A stretch of 64,000 nt of DNA, from NCBI RefSeq assembly GCF_027942865.1, contig NC_134508.1, forward strand, positions 32,857,466 through 32,921,465, written 5' to 3'. Below the pieces are notes generated by a model that was not told where the DNA came from, searched no databases, and was given only the letters and a program-made list of their open reading frames with translations. This document shows positions 51,801 to 62,510 of this stretch, one piece after another; position 1 is the stretch's first letter; every line of letters begins with the position of its first letter. The translations under genes were made by a program, and so were the position numbers. This DNA comes from Odontesthes bonariensis. Taxonomy: Eukaryota > Chordata > Actinopteri > Atheriniformes > Atherinopsidae.

Positions 51801-53871
51801 CATATCCAGAGCTCCACTGCCATTATCATTGAGCTGATAATCAGCGTCATGGTGTTTGTTAGGTGTTACTGTAACTTATCCTGTTTAATAGTTTAACTTT
51901 AGAATGACACTTTTGATCCCTCATACTGCTGTCCATTTTCACCAGGAAAATATGTTTTTCATTGCTTTGTGTTCTTTTATCACAAAACTGAATCAAGAGC
52001 GAAGTGGAGACATGTGGTCAGATGGTGGTTGTAACGGTTTTTGATGCAGGACTTCAGCGGTCCTGTAACAGTGTGCCGGTGTTTAGTTAGCGTAGCCAGT
52101 CGGTGTCCAAGCCAAACAAATATACAATTTTACAACCAGCTTAATTCACTACAAAAGAGCTTGATAATAGTAGCAGTTGCATGCGCTTCTAAACAATCAT
52201 GTTATTTGTGTAAAATTTCTAAAACTGAAACTGAAAACATTTTTTAATCAGTGATAAGGCCGCTTATTTGTTTCTTTAGTAATCCATAGGTTAACAGAGC
52301 TAAAATGTGAGGAATTTGTGTATTATCCTTATCACACAACCCAAAGATATTCACGTTTTTCCATTTTCTGAGACTGGAACAGTGAGGATTTGGCAGATTT
52401 GCTCATAAACAACTAAAATAAATACAATTGATTTAGCAAATCAGTCACAAGCAAATATCTTGTATTTACTTATATGTGTATTTTGTTATTCTTGTATCTG
52501 AACTGTTTTAGAATCGTCCTCACAGACAGTGACTGTCTTTATACAGTTGGACTCTATTTGTTCTGTGACTACAGACCCTTAATCAGCAGAATCTCACCAG
52601 ATTCACTGTAACTGAGCAGCTCAGCAGCAAACACAGTCCCAACATGCGGCCATTTGACCTTCGACTTCCTGAATTTTTCCTGAATTCCTCAATTATTATC
52701 GTTAATTATCGTTGAGTTGTTGGTCAAAACAATGGATGTGGAAGCATCATGTTGAGCAGTGCTTTTTCAGTTATTTTCTGACCAAAACATTTAGTGATAA
52801 ATCTAGTGGTGAGCCAATCAGTCAGTTACCTTAACAAATTTAAAAGGCAACTATTTTCTGTTCAATTCAATTCAAATCAAATCAGTTCATTTCAATTCAA
52901 TTATACTATGTTAATCCCCCCCAATCATGAAAAAATATATTGCTGTAGTATACATTATTGTTAAAGATAGGTTACTGTTAGAGATAGACAGCAAAATGAA
53001 ATAAGAAGGAATTGTCCATTTGATGTGTTATTTTTGTGTTAAAACATATACAAATATCCTAAAATTCAGATAAGTTACACTGAAAATGTGTGCGAAACAG
53101 TGAGCTATTTTTAAGCATGAGAACACATTGGTTGTGGACTATACAGTGACAGAAAAGTCCGAGATTATTCAGTTATTTTTTAATCAATAACAAAAGTTAA
53201 TATTATTTGCACTTCTAATAAAGGTAAAGAGACTTATCGTTCAATGTCATTTGATTTACATTTTTTGAGAAATTAAAATGCTTTTGACCCTTCAACAGTG
53301 TTAGGTTAGGATATTATTTTAAAAAAGTAACGAGACACCTTACGAATTTTAGTCATTAGAACTTTTGTGTTACCAAATAAAAGCAATCCTTTATAGCTCC
53401 TTTTGCACTTTGGCTATAAAGTCAGATACCATTTACCTTTGAGTGGACTGTCTTTATCTCATGACATAGCTTATTCTATATTGTATAATCTGAAGTTCTC
53501 CAGGCTAATAAGAGGAATAACAGACATAATAACTCCTACATAGCATTTTATTAATAATTATATTCACAAATAAACCAAGTGTTTCAGGTCCAATGAATAG
53601 TGCTGAACAAGATGCAGGGATTTTATTAATGATCTTAGAGAAAGATGGCGACTCTAATGTTGTTGGTAGAATCTGCCTTACTACATAGTGGAGAGTGGCA
53701 GCTTTAGGTCAGTTTTATACCTTCACAGAAGTATCTGTAGGAGTTCTTCTCAGCTCCCGTAGATGGACATTTTTTAAACGCAGATGGACAAATGTGCTAA
53801 CAGTGCAGTTCATAGGCTCTGGGGATGATTAAATACTGATTGATTAAAAGTTAAGGCACGTTGCTCTTTTT
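48896..53871. other. Intergenic, no gene recognised
   Basis: About 5 kb of AT-rich sequence. All frames are below 75 codons with no motif. There is an X-box-like motif at 51693-51706 and a short TTCAATTCAA-rich LINE tail remnant at 52861-52905. Confidence 0.55.
51693..51706. promoter_or_regulatory. RFX X-box-like motif
   Basis: On the minus strand GTTGCCATGGTAAT, one base from the symmetric X-box GTTGCCATGGTAAC. Motif only; no gene is nearby. Confidence 0.35.
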
Positions 53872-54126
53872 TAAAAGTACACTTGCGTTCTAAGCTACTT
53901 AAAACACTTTCTAAGGCTTCATCAAACGGTAACGTTGTGTCCGCTGCCATATTGGATTAACACTCTACAAGCTTCGGTGTCGCACATAGACGTCGTCATC
54001 GTCTTGCTGCCCCCCCGTTCTGTGATTGGTTCCCTAACTCAGGCAAAAATAAGGGCGGTGGTTTCCAGGCTGACTTTGCAGTGAGAATGAAATCGCGCGC
54101 AAAACAGCATGGGAATTCCCAGGCTA
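53872..54126 (-). mobile_element. Truncated Mutator-like MITE, copy 1
   Basis: This 255-bp segment matches two parts of the element at 57682-58666: its internal ACTTGCGCTCTAAGCTACTT and its last roughly 230 bp, ending GGGAATTCCCAGGCTA. The part corresponding to 57951-58435 is missing and so is the left terminal repeat. It is therefore an internally deleted and truncated copy. Confidence 0.75.
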
Positions 54127-54638
54127 AAGTGGCAGCACAATTCTTTAACATGTAAACATGTGTTGTTTTTTTTTTTTATAGTTATATAGTTTTATACTTA
54201 TAGCTAGGCTGCTGACAGATACTTATTACTCAGGCTCAATATGCGTTCCTCTGTGATTGCTCTTGTCCTTTTCGCCCACAACTTAAAAATAATATGAGCC
54301 AATATTAACAGCCACATCATTAACACTGTCCTCCCCGCCGTCACTGGTGGTGTGCTGAGCAGAAGAGAAATAGAACAAATCGGGTATTGTCTTTCTTTCT
54401 CTCTTTTTTGTTTTCTTGGCAACAAAACACACAGGTTGAAATGGTAAATTGTCCAAACTAACAGATTACTTTTATGACAAAGTAACTAGGATTACTTGAA
54501 TTACAAAACTAGCATGCAACCTTCCTATTTAAAAAACTAACCTGAGTGCTCCTCACATTATACTGCCTTTTAAGGCTGAGAAACTTCTTCTAATCAAGTA
54601 ATATGCGAATAATTTTTCATTTTTTGTTCCATATTACT
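54127..54638. other. Intergenic flank of the LTR element
   Basis: Contains a T tract at about 54166-54177. A minus-strand 73-codon frame (54204-54425) shows no recognisable motif. Confidence 0.5.
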
Positions 54639-55050
54639 GTTAGATACGATTCTTTTAGTAGGAGGCTCAAGAACGGACCGAAGTAATTCAAGTGAAAATG
54701 AAGTCTTTATTGGTATGGCAACAAGTGCAGTATTTCAGCGCTGGTCTCAGTCTGACAGACCTCGCAAGAATCCGTCAGACCGAGCCCCGTATCTCCGGTT
54801 ACACCTCGTATATATGTCTCCTAGTTTCCCGAGGTGGATCCCTTGTTGATCAAATGTGATTGGATATGAATTGTCTAACTCAAATAATGTCTCTGAGGAA
54901 TTCAACTAATGTGTGTGTGAGAATCTGCCCTTGGTTTCCCAGACTTTCCTGATTGTTTTGTCTGTCTACTCCTGCATCACTTAAGGTCATATGGAAAAGT
55001 ACTGAGACTTATTTCATTCCTAATGTCTAAGAACAAAGCCAATTATAACA
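54639..55050 (-). repeat. 3' LTR of a tRNA-His-primed retroelement (minus strand)
   Basis: It is bounded by TGTTAGATACGATTC and AATTATAACA, that is TG...CA on the minus strand. On minus it has a TATA-like ACATATATACGAGG and an AATAAA polyadenylation signal (CCAATAAAGACTTC) in a plausible U3-R-U5 order. It is 412 bp, against 354 bp for the partner at 62157-62510; the partner has lost the segment with AATAAA. Outside two gaps I count three substitutions between the two. Confidence 0.9.
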
Positions 55051-55062
55051 ATCCCCCTTTTG
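55051..55062 (-). other. Polypurine tract
   Basis: On the minus strand TCAAAAGGGGGAT lies immediately before the TG of the LTR, as required for plus-strand priming. A second, similar tract is at 55228-55239. Confidence 0.8.
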
Positions 55063-55227
55063 AAGTGATTTTATCATTTCAACTAATTCAGTCAAATAAC
55101 TGCGGTAGGAATGTAATATTCTGTATTGTGTCACATCTGTATTAGCAGTAGCAAGACTTTAGCAGTCACCCCCCCAAACTGCAAGAGCCACTTACCCTTT
55201 GAGATGTAGCACAACCAGTTAGGAGAC

Positions 55228-55239
55228 GTCTGTCATCCC
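55228..55239 (-). other. Second polypurine-like tract inside the retroelement
   Basis: On the minus strand ATCAAAAGGGGGAT, about 180 bp internal to the first. The surrounding 25 bp also resemble the first tract, suggesting a duplication or an extra priming site. Confidence 0.5.
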
Positions 55240-55449
55240 CCTTTTGATGTGACTTCATGTATTTATTATGTAAGCTTATGTGAAAGCTGTTCATCATTGC
55301 AATTAAAGCAGCAAGCAAGTCTTCATTGCACAGGCATGGAAATAGTAAACATAATTATAATGCTTAAGCTACACTTTCAAATCAGGACTATTCCATCATT
55401 TTACTCGGAACAGAAATTCTTTCCGAGAGGGTTAAGACCTTCATAAGTC

Positions 55450-55618
55450 ACTGATTATAACTCTGCAAATGAGCACATTTAGAAAAAATTCTGATGCGTT
55501 AGCAAAAAACCTTCTATATCAGGAGTATTAATCAAGATTCTAGAAATAGAGACTCTTTTCTAGTAAGTTTAAAACCTTCCCCACTCAACTGATAATAACT
55601 CCGCAAATGAGCACATTT
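55450..55618. repeat. Diverged direct repeat inside the retroelement
   Basis: A 31-bp segment at 55450-55480 (ACTGATTATAACTCTGCAAA...) recurs at 55588-55618 with two differences, an offset of 138 bp. The sequence between has weaker similarity. It may be an old tandem duplication. Confidence 0.7.
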
Positions 55619-57681
55619 CTTAATAGATTATATGTAGAAAATACTAATTGCTATATGTATTGTGTGTATGTGGCCCCGAACCTATCCTCTGTGGACTCTT
55701 TGTTCATAATGGCCTAAAACCTTATGTGGTTAGCAAGGCCTTGCTCCCCCATAAGTACCATAACAACAGAATACTGATTAATCAAAAATCTTCACATCAT
55801 TTCTATACTACTGACACTCAAACATTGCATAAGGCAATTAACATTACCAGCAGGCTCGTCCACCGTTTGCAGCGAATAGGAGCGAAAACCCGATGGCTGA
55901 ACCGGGAAAAATTCACCTATGGCCCCAATTCCACTTGGCGACCGACCAACCTAGGTCCCGCTCCAAACAGCTGAGTCACCCCACTGGTAATTGACATTCT
56001 AAAAATGATTCATTATCAGCCTTTAAGAGGAACTATCTAAACACTTTAAACATGAAACATAAACATATAAATTTAATCAAGGCTCGATTATATGAGTATA
56101 TCAGCCTCTGAGTAATTATGATTAACTTTCTAAATGATATATCTTTCTTAGATGACCACATGACGAGTCGTGTGGTCTCCTGTGGTCCAATCCTGTCGAT
56201 GCTCGGTTTTCCTCTTGGCTGAAAGTCTGTTCAGCATTCTGATCCGGAACTAATCTTGGAAGGAGAGGTCACCAGTACATCGCTTCCTTGAGGGATATTC
56301 AGCATCCCCTCCCTAACTAATTTTCTTTTGGGATAATTTTGTTGTGTTGTTCTCCACCATCACTTGGCATGATGGGCAAGGCCTCCCAGAACTCAAGCTT
56401 ATGAGTCCTCCGGCCATGCGTCCTGTAGTGGTTCTGAATCTGTGGAATAATATTAGCAAATCTCACAGCGCAGTAGTGCAAAATGTCATTTGCACTGTAT
56501 TTTTCTACTTAGGGCATGTCTCTTTGAACGGTTCCATTTTAATGCCCAATTCATCATTTATTTATTTTCCATATGGACCCCAAATCAAAACAAAACCAAA
56601 ATAAAGAAAATAAATTAAATAAAAATAAAAAAATCATAAAATAAACATAAACCAAAACAAAACAACTGGCCAGTTGGTATAACCCTTGCTTTTAGGAACC
56701 AGAATAGTCATCAAACTGCTGTGCAGCCCTAATGAGAAATCCAGTACCATCACCTTATTTTTGCTGTGAAAAAACTTCAAATTATTTAGGGAACACATCC
56801 TCACGATCAACATCAACATCAGCACAGTTGGTATACTCCTTGTTTTAAGGATTATTCTGCTGTGGAAAAATCATCGTTTAGTTTTGGGATCATAACAACA
56901 CACAAACAACACTCAACACCAGACAACACAGGTTAGGACAACAAATGACAGACAACAGATGACAAACATATATTGCATTTCTGGGTTTGCTCAGGCAAAC
57001 GTCATATTTTCATTGGGGCCTAATTATACAAACAGTGGTCTTCATATTATGAGTTTGATTCCATGTCTTCCTTTTCCAGGTCCGGGAAGTCTTAATGCAA
57101 AAGAAGACACAAACACACACAGACTTTTTGGGAAAATTTGAGAAGTTTTAGTAAACCATGATTAATTGTTAATTAATTGCCGAACTGCTCCACTGCAGTT
57201 TCTCCTCCTGTGTTGTTGTTTGCTGCAGGACAGAAATATTTGTAGTTAGTTCTCATATTGGGAGCAGCACAGCATCAAGAAAGCAGACATTTCTTTTCAA
57301 TGCCTAACTGATAAATTTGTTTAGGATAAATATTGTCTGTCCTCTTTTAATTCAGGTCAGAGCGTTAAAAATAAAATTTCAGCATAATCTGCTTTATTCT
57401 TACTTGTTTGCTAGTAATAATGTTGTTTAATTCTTACCAGTGGCTGTGTTTCGTGATGCTGAGCTGTACACAGACAGTTCAGGATCAGCATTAAGTTTTT
57501 TCCGGTTCTAACTGAATTAGAAACACCTCATGTGGTACCAACGGTGTGACATCAGAGCTGTTCCTAACATCACATGATACCATAACATGTTTCCATACAG
57601 ATATTAAAAACATAGGTTCATTTTATTTCTTTATTTATCCTAATTAGAAAAAGCTCATCTTCCCAAAAGACTGAAGGAGGT

Positions 57682-58666
57682 TAGCCTGGCTGACGCGTCC
57701 ACAATCTCGATGAGATGGTGGTCTGGGAACTAGGTGTGCATTTTCTCGTATTTGAGGCGTGGTTTACGAATGCCTAGAGCCGTTTATTGGGCGCTACGAA
57801 TGTCTATCAAATGACGTCAGGTATTTCCCATGCTGCTTTGCGCGCGATTCATAGCCAATTGTATCACTTATACCAGATGACGACAGAAATTCGACGAGGA
57901 AGAAGAAAAAAATGGAAAATAAAAGTAAACTTGCGCTCTAAGCTACTTAAATTGACAACAAAGTAGGCCTATATGCTATATTCTACATGAATTTTTATGT
58001 TGTAGAGTTGTGAATTTATTTTAATAATGGAGAAATTGAGCAGCCTTGCTTTGTTGTCTACAGTAGTAGCTCAACCCTCATCTTACTTTGAAGCTCCCAG
58101 CTCCCAGAAGTGACGTCGACGTAGCTTTAGCAGCAGAAAAGCTATCAGGCTTGTGTTGATGATAATAATAAACTCCTGGACTATGTACAAACTTCCAAAT
58201 GCATCGTTTTGTGAGTACAGACCATATTTGTACTACTGTAGAAGTTTGGTTTCATGACATGTGATTTTAGTGTGGTAATTTTGGAGATACTGCCAGGGTC
58301 CGTTAGCGCTTGTGCTAAGCTATTCGGGATAACTCAGTAACTCAGCTGATGTTCAGCCAATATCGGAAAAACTTCGGGTGGGCTACTTGGCTGGATGTCA
58401 CGGTTCAAATGACCCTAGGGTGAATCTACTCCGAACTATCACTTTCTAAGGCTGCATTGAACGGTAACGTTGTGTCCGCTGTCATGTTGAATTAACACTC
58501 TACAAGCTTCGGTGTAGCGCATAGACGTCGTCATCGTCTTGCTGCCGCCCCCCCCCGTTCTGTGATTGGTTCCCAAACTCTGGCAAAAATAAGGGCGGTG
58601 GTTTCCAGGCTGACTTTGCAGTGAGAATGAAATCGAGCGCAAAGCAGCATGGGAATTCCCAGGCTA
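57682..58666. mobile_element. Mutator-like MITE, copy 2, with a perfect 9-bp target duplication
   Basis: The ends are TAGCCTGG...CCAGGCTA, flanked on both sides by GAAGGAGGT (57673-57681 and 58667-58675). A 9-bp duplication is typical of Mutator-like elements. Beyond the first 8 bp, TTCCCATGCTGCTTTGCGCGC inside the left part (about 57825-57845) matches the right end read in reverse, so the inverted repeats are long but interrupted. There is no transposase. Copy 1 at 53872-54126 is a deletion derivative. It is nested in the retroelement. Confidence 0.8.
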
Positions 58667-58920
58667 GAAGGAGGTATAAAGCAGTTTTAAATTTTCAATG
58701 TTCTCTTTCACTTCTACCATGTCTGAAGCAGCAACCTTGGTTTCCAAATTATATTTGTAAAACACCGGTGGGACAACCTTTATTGGCAAAATCTTTTTTA
58801 TGTATGAAGCTTCACATTTACACATGCATAAATAAGTGTATTGTGTCATTTGAGGGTAGACTTTTAATGTAAACTGGACCCTTCATTGACTTTAGATGAT
58901 CCTTATTTACTCATTTCTTA

Positions 58921-59193
58921 CTAGTAAATCCCTGACTGTCTGTCAAGAAGCTGTAAGCCAGTGCCTTTGTGAAGTGTGAAGTTGCTCTCGTTGCTTTTGT
59001 GTATGTATCCTTGCAGCCACTGGTCCAGAGTCCAATGGAGTTCTGTGTGCTCATCCCATAAACCCGCTTCTCTATCATTTAGTATCACAGCATAACCAAC
59101 TCCTGTACAGTTCTTGAAATCTTCTTTCAAACTAATGCAGAACAAATGTTGCTGATCCATCTTTGCCTCAAAAGGCACATACAGAAAAATCAC
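58921..59193 (-). other. Unrecognised 90-codon frame inside the retroelement
   Basis: This minus-strand frame, in the sense direction of the retroelement, is the longest one inside it. Its composition is protein-like (mixed acidic, aromatic and Cys residues). I cannot assign it to gag, pol or env. It may be a coding remnant or chance. Confidence 0.25.
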
Positions 59194-59397
59194 TATTTGA
59201 GTCTGAACTCACTATGGACAGAATATCCTTTATTTTTGTTTGAGGATCACGTTGTGGTCCCTGCTCCTGATTTTCCTTCCAGTATGTGTGGCATGTGTGT
59301 GTGTGTGCGTGGCTTTATATGTGAGTGTGCATGTGTCTGTATGTGGCCTTGGGTTTCACTGCTTTGTTTTATCTGAAATATTGTCTTGGATGAGAAG

Positions 59398-59447
59398 TGC
59401 TATGTAAAGTGCTATATAAATAACGTCTGATTGATTGATCGATTTAG
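59398..59447 (+). repeat. L2-type LINE 3' tail remnant
   Basis: TGCTATGTAAAGTGCTATAT and then AAATAACGTCTGATTGATTGATCG: the conserved end of L2-type elements followed by a short TGAT-type tail. Only the tail is recognisable. Confidence 0.55.
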
Positions 59448-62136
59448 TGTAGTAGATTAAAAACTTTCTGGTCATCTCTAATGGAACGTCTTCCGATGAC
59501 CCAAAACAACTAATTACAGAACATTTCATTCATCCCATTCATATCCTTTTTCTTTCAACCATCACGCCACCTATTGGCGTCCTTCTCCTTCTCCCTCAGG
59601 TAGCCCTTGTCCCCCAAGCCGTTAGTGCCCCCTTTGGGAACTCCCCCTTTGGGATCTCCTCAGCCCCCACTCACCATGGCTGTCGCTTGGCAACCGAACC
59701 TTTTTCTCACATTCACACAAGTCCTCATAGTGTCCCAAAAAAGCTATGGACAGGGTATTTTCTCCCCGTCCAGGCCTCATGTGGGACCACCTGAAAACAT
59801 TCATATATAGGTCATATATTATATATCATATAAAATAGTAGGTTAAATAATGCATAATATAATGCATAATAGGGATAGCTTCAGCCAAAGTTAAGTCTGT
59901 GTCTGCATAGATCTTTATTTTGGCTTTCTAAGCTGCCCTGTGCTCACTGTTTTTAAATGCACCATAAAAACAAACCTTGACTTGTCTTGTTATGGCTCAG
60001 TCTTTGCTGCAGCTGTCCTTTCTGTATTTTTCCAATGCCCTAATTTATTTAAACTTCTATGAAGCACTTTGCTGCTTTATTAAGTTAGCATATTAATTGT
60101 TTCTTAGATCTGCTGCAGTTAAGTAGTTTAATGATTTAGTTAAATAGTCAAATGGTTTAGTTTGAATCTAAGTATTGGTGATAACTATTGACTCAGAATT
60201 GGTGATCTGAGGCTGAGGAAATTTAGAGCAGCTAAAATTTTAAAGTCAAGTTGATATCTCCTAATAACAATAAAGGCTTTAATAACTTTAAGATGATATC
60301 AAATTGTTTGACATCTGACTGTCTGGCCGTGATATTAAATCCTAAATCCTGGTTTTTTAACTTATGTCGTATGGTCTGACTGCCTGATCTCAGTCCTGTT
60401 GCAGGTGGAATCATAAAGTTTCACTTTGTAGAAAATTTTTTCAGATATTTTTTTTTTAATTAAAGCAGCAAATCTCCTAAACACTCTGCTTGTGTATTTG
60501 ACTTTAGCTCTTTAAGAGAGATGTTAAATCCTATTTCAGCAACAGTTTTTATGAATGTCTCAAACAATGTTCTTCCTGGATTTTATTGTTTCTTATCTCA
60601 TCTCTGCAATTTTTTCCATTGTAAAGCTGTTTTCAGTTTATCTACATACTTTGGTGTCTTTCCTAATCATATGCATTTTAAAATAGATGGAGTACAAAAT
60701 TAAACCCCTATTATAATCAGTATATCATTATAAACTCAGGCCAATGATCACTCAGAGTCTGTTTGGATTGTTCTCACTCTCAGGGCTGAATGGGAGAAAA
60801 AACATGGTTGAGCTGATCTTTAGTTAGAAACCTCAGGCCTCAGGTCAAGCCTCCAAATCTGTTAATTTTTTTTAAGGTCTCTTATTAGTGCTTTGATGCT
60901 TTGATGCTGAAAAAAATTATTAACTTTTGTCAATAAACTTTGGGATCCAATATATCATACATCAACTTTTTCCTTCTGTATCATGCATGTGCTTGATTCT
61001 TACTCTCTCGTTTGTTTTGAAAACATTTTGAACACACACACTCAGCCTCAGTGGAGCAAACTCGCACACTCTTTTTTCTGCATTTCTCCAGTCCAATTTA
61101 TCTGTCCCTCGTTTTTCTTCTCACCTCGGGACCATTTCTTCCATCTTTCATTCAATTTTTTGTGACATATTCAAAAGTTATACACGTGTTAATCAAAGTA
61201 TATGGAAGACGTAATTGCCCAAATGCTGAAAGTAGTGAAGAAACTTCTACGCAGAACGCTGTGTTCTGTGCGCTCCACCTCTCGGGGTTACCCCACTTAT
61301 CAAAGCATTTGTTTATTCCAAAACTTTGGGTCACACCATAAAAATACTGATTTCCCCGAACAAAGCAACCCGTATAGCACGCGCAGCCACTTGTTCTCCC
61401 CCCTTTTTATCTATACCAACCCCCAATATTGAACAGAAACCACTCGAGATCTGCTGGCGCAGTCAAATATCTTCGAGCGGCGAACCCCACCCCACAGTTG
61501 CATGAAAATAAAAAAAAAAAATCTGACCCTGTGTCCTACAGTATAAATTTATTCTTGTCAGACCGACTGTCTCGGGATTATAGACCGCTTCGCACTCCGG
61601 AAGTCTCAATCCCTCGTTCTAACTTTCGTCAGAGGAGAAACTTTCCGTGTCGGAATTCCACTAATTTTATTTATTTATTTAGTTGACCCCCCTCAATTTG
61701 GGGATTTTATAAACTACTTCGGCCACACTTAGCTATTAGTGCACGGAAAAAATTTGAAGACAAGCTCCCCGCATGGGACATTCATTTATAAAATGAATTT
61801 ATCTTGTCACTTTGTTCGAATTCACTTGTCAGGACACTTATTTACTTTCCCTATGTGAGACTATGTGTATTATACTTCACGTGTTACCATTCAATGCAAA
61901 CATCAGACAGTACATTAACACTTGGATTTACCATGACCAGAGGACAACTTAATTCAGACAACTTCATTTAGGTTATTCAATATGCAGAAATTTCACATTT
62001 AGTCATTAAGTGGTGTTCTGCTCACCTTTTTTCTGGCGCCTGATTGTCTGAAAAAAGCTGTCCCTCCAATCACCTCGAGGCGTCCTCCCTCGCATGGGGG
62101 TCGGTCGCACGACACGGTGGTCCTTTAGCCTTCGAA

Positions 62137-62154
62137 CCTCGGGTCACGGCACCA
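62137..62154 (-). other. Primer binding site (tRNA-His)
   Basis: On minus, TGGTGCCGTGACCCGAGG lies 2 bp inside the 5' LTR. It is complementary to the 3' end of tRNA-His (…CACGGCACCA), with one or two changes from the usual TGGTGCCGTGACTCGGAT. On plus it looks like a tRNA 3' end (TTCGAACC...GGCACCA), but no tRNA body precedes it. Confidence 0.8.
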
Positions 62155-62156
62155 TT

Positions 62157-62510
62157 TGTTAGATACGATTCTTTTAGTAACAACAAGTGCAGTATTTCAG
62201 CGCTGGTCTCTGTCTGACAGACCGAGCAAGAATCCGTCAGACCGAGCCCCGTATCTCCGGTTACACCTCGTATATATGTCTCCTAGTTTCCCGAGGTGGA
62301 TCCCTTGTTGATCAAATGTGATTGGATATGAATTGTCTAACTCAAATAATGTCTGAGGAATTCAACTAATGTGTGTGTGAGAATCTGCCCTTGGTTTCCC
62401 AGACTTTCCTGATTGTTTTGTCTGTCTACTCCTGCATCACTTAAGGTCATATGGAAAAGTACTGAGACTTATTTCATTCCTAATGTCTAAGAACAAAGCC
62501 AATTATAACA
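62157..62510 (-). repeat. 5' LTR of the retroelement (minus strand)
   Basis: 354 bp, bounded by TGTTAGATACGATTC and AATTATAACA. Compared with the 3' LTR it lacks about 56 bp carrying the AATAAA signal and has a 2-bp gap in GTCTCTGAGG. Three substitutions (at CTCTGTC and CCGAGC) are the only others I see. Confidence 0.9.

Larger units (their letters stand above)
54639..62510 (-). mobile_element. LTR retroelement (endogenous-retrovirus-like), 7.87 kb, minus strand, coding-deficient
   Basis: Two matching LTRs enclose about 7.1 kb. The primer binding site next to the right LTR matches the 3' end of tRNA-His, and a polypurine tract AAAAGGGGGAT abuts the left LTR, so the element is transcribed from right to left. 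The flanks TTAC and CTAC may be a 4-bp target duplication with one change. tRNA-His priming is known in epsilonretroviruses and the HERV-H group, which is suggestive but not diagnostic. No gag, pol or env reading frame can be followed: minus-strand frames inside do not exceed 90 codons. The interior also holds a Mutator-like element (57682-58666) and a LINE tail (59398-59447). It is either a decayed provirus or a large non-autonomous derivative. Confidence 0.8.

Noticed and set aside
55648..55974. 108-codon plus-strand frame in the retroelement
   Set aside because: Antisense to the element's own direction and without a known motif; I do not claim a gene.
62130..62156. tRNA-like TTCGAACC...GGCACCA on the plus strand
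   Set aside because: No acceptor stem or cloverleaf precedes it; it is the primer binding site of the retroelement.
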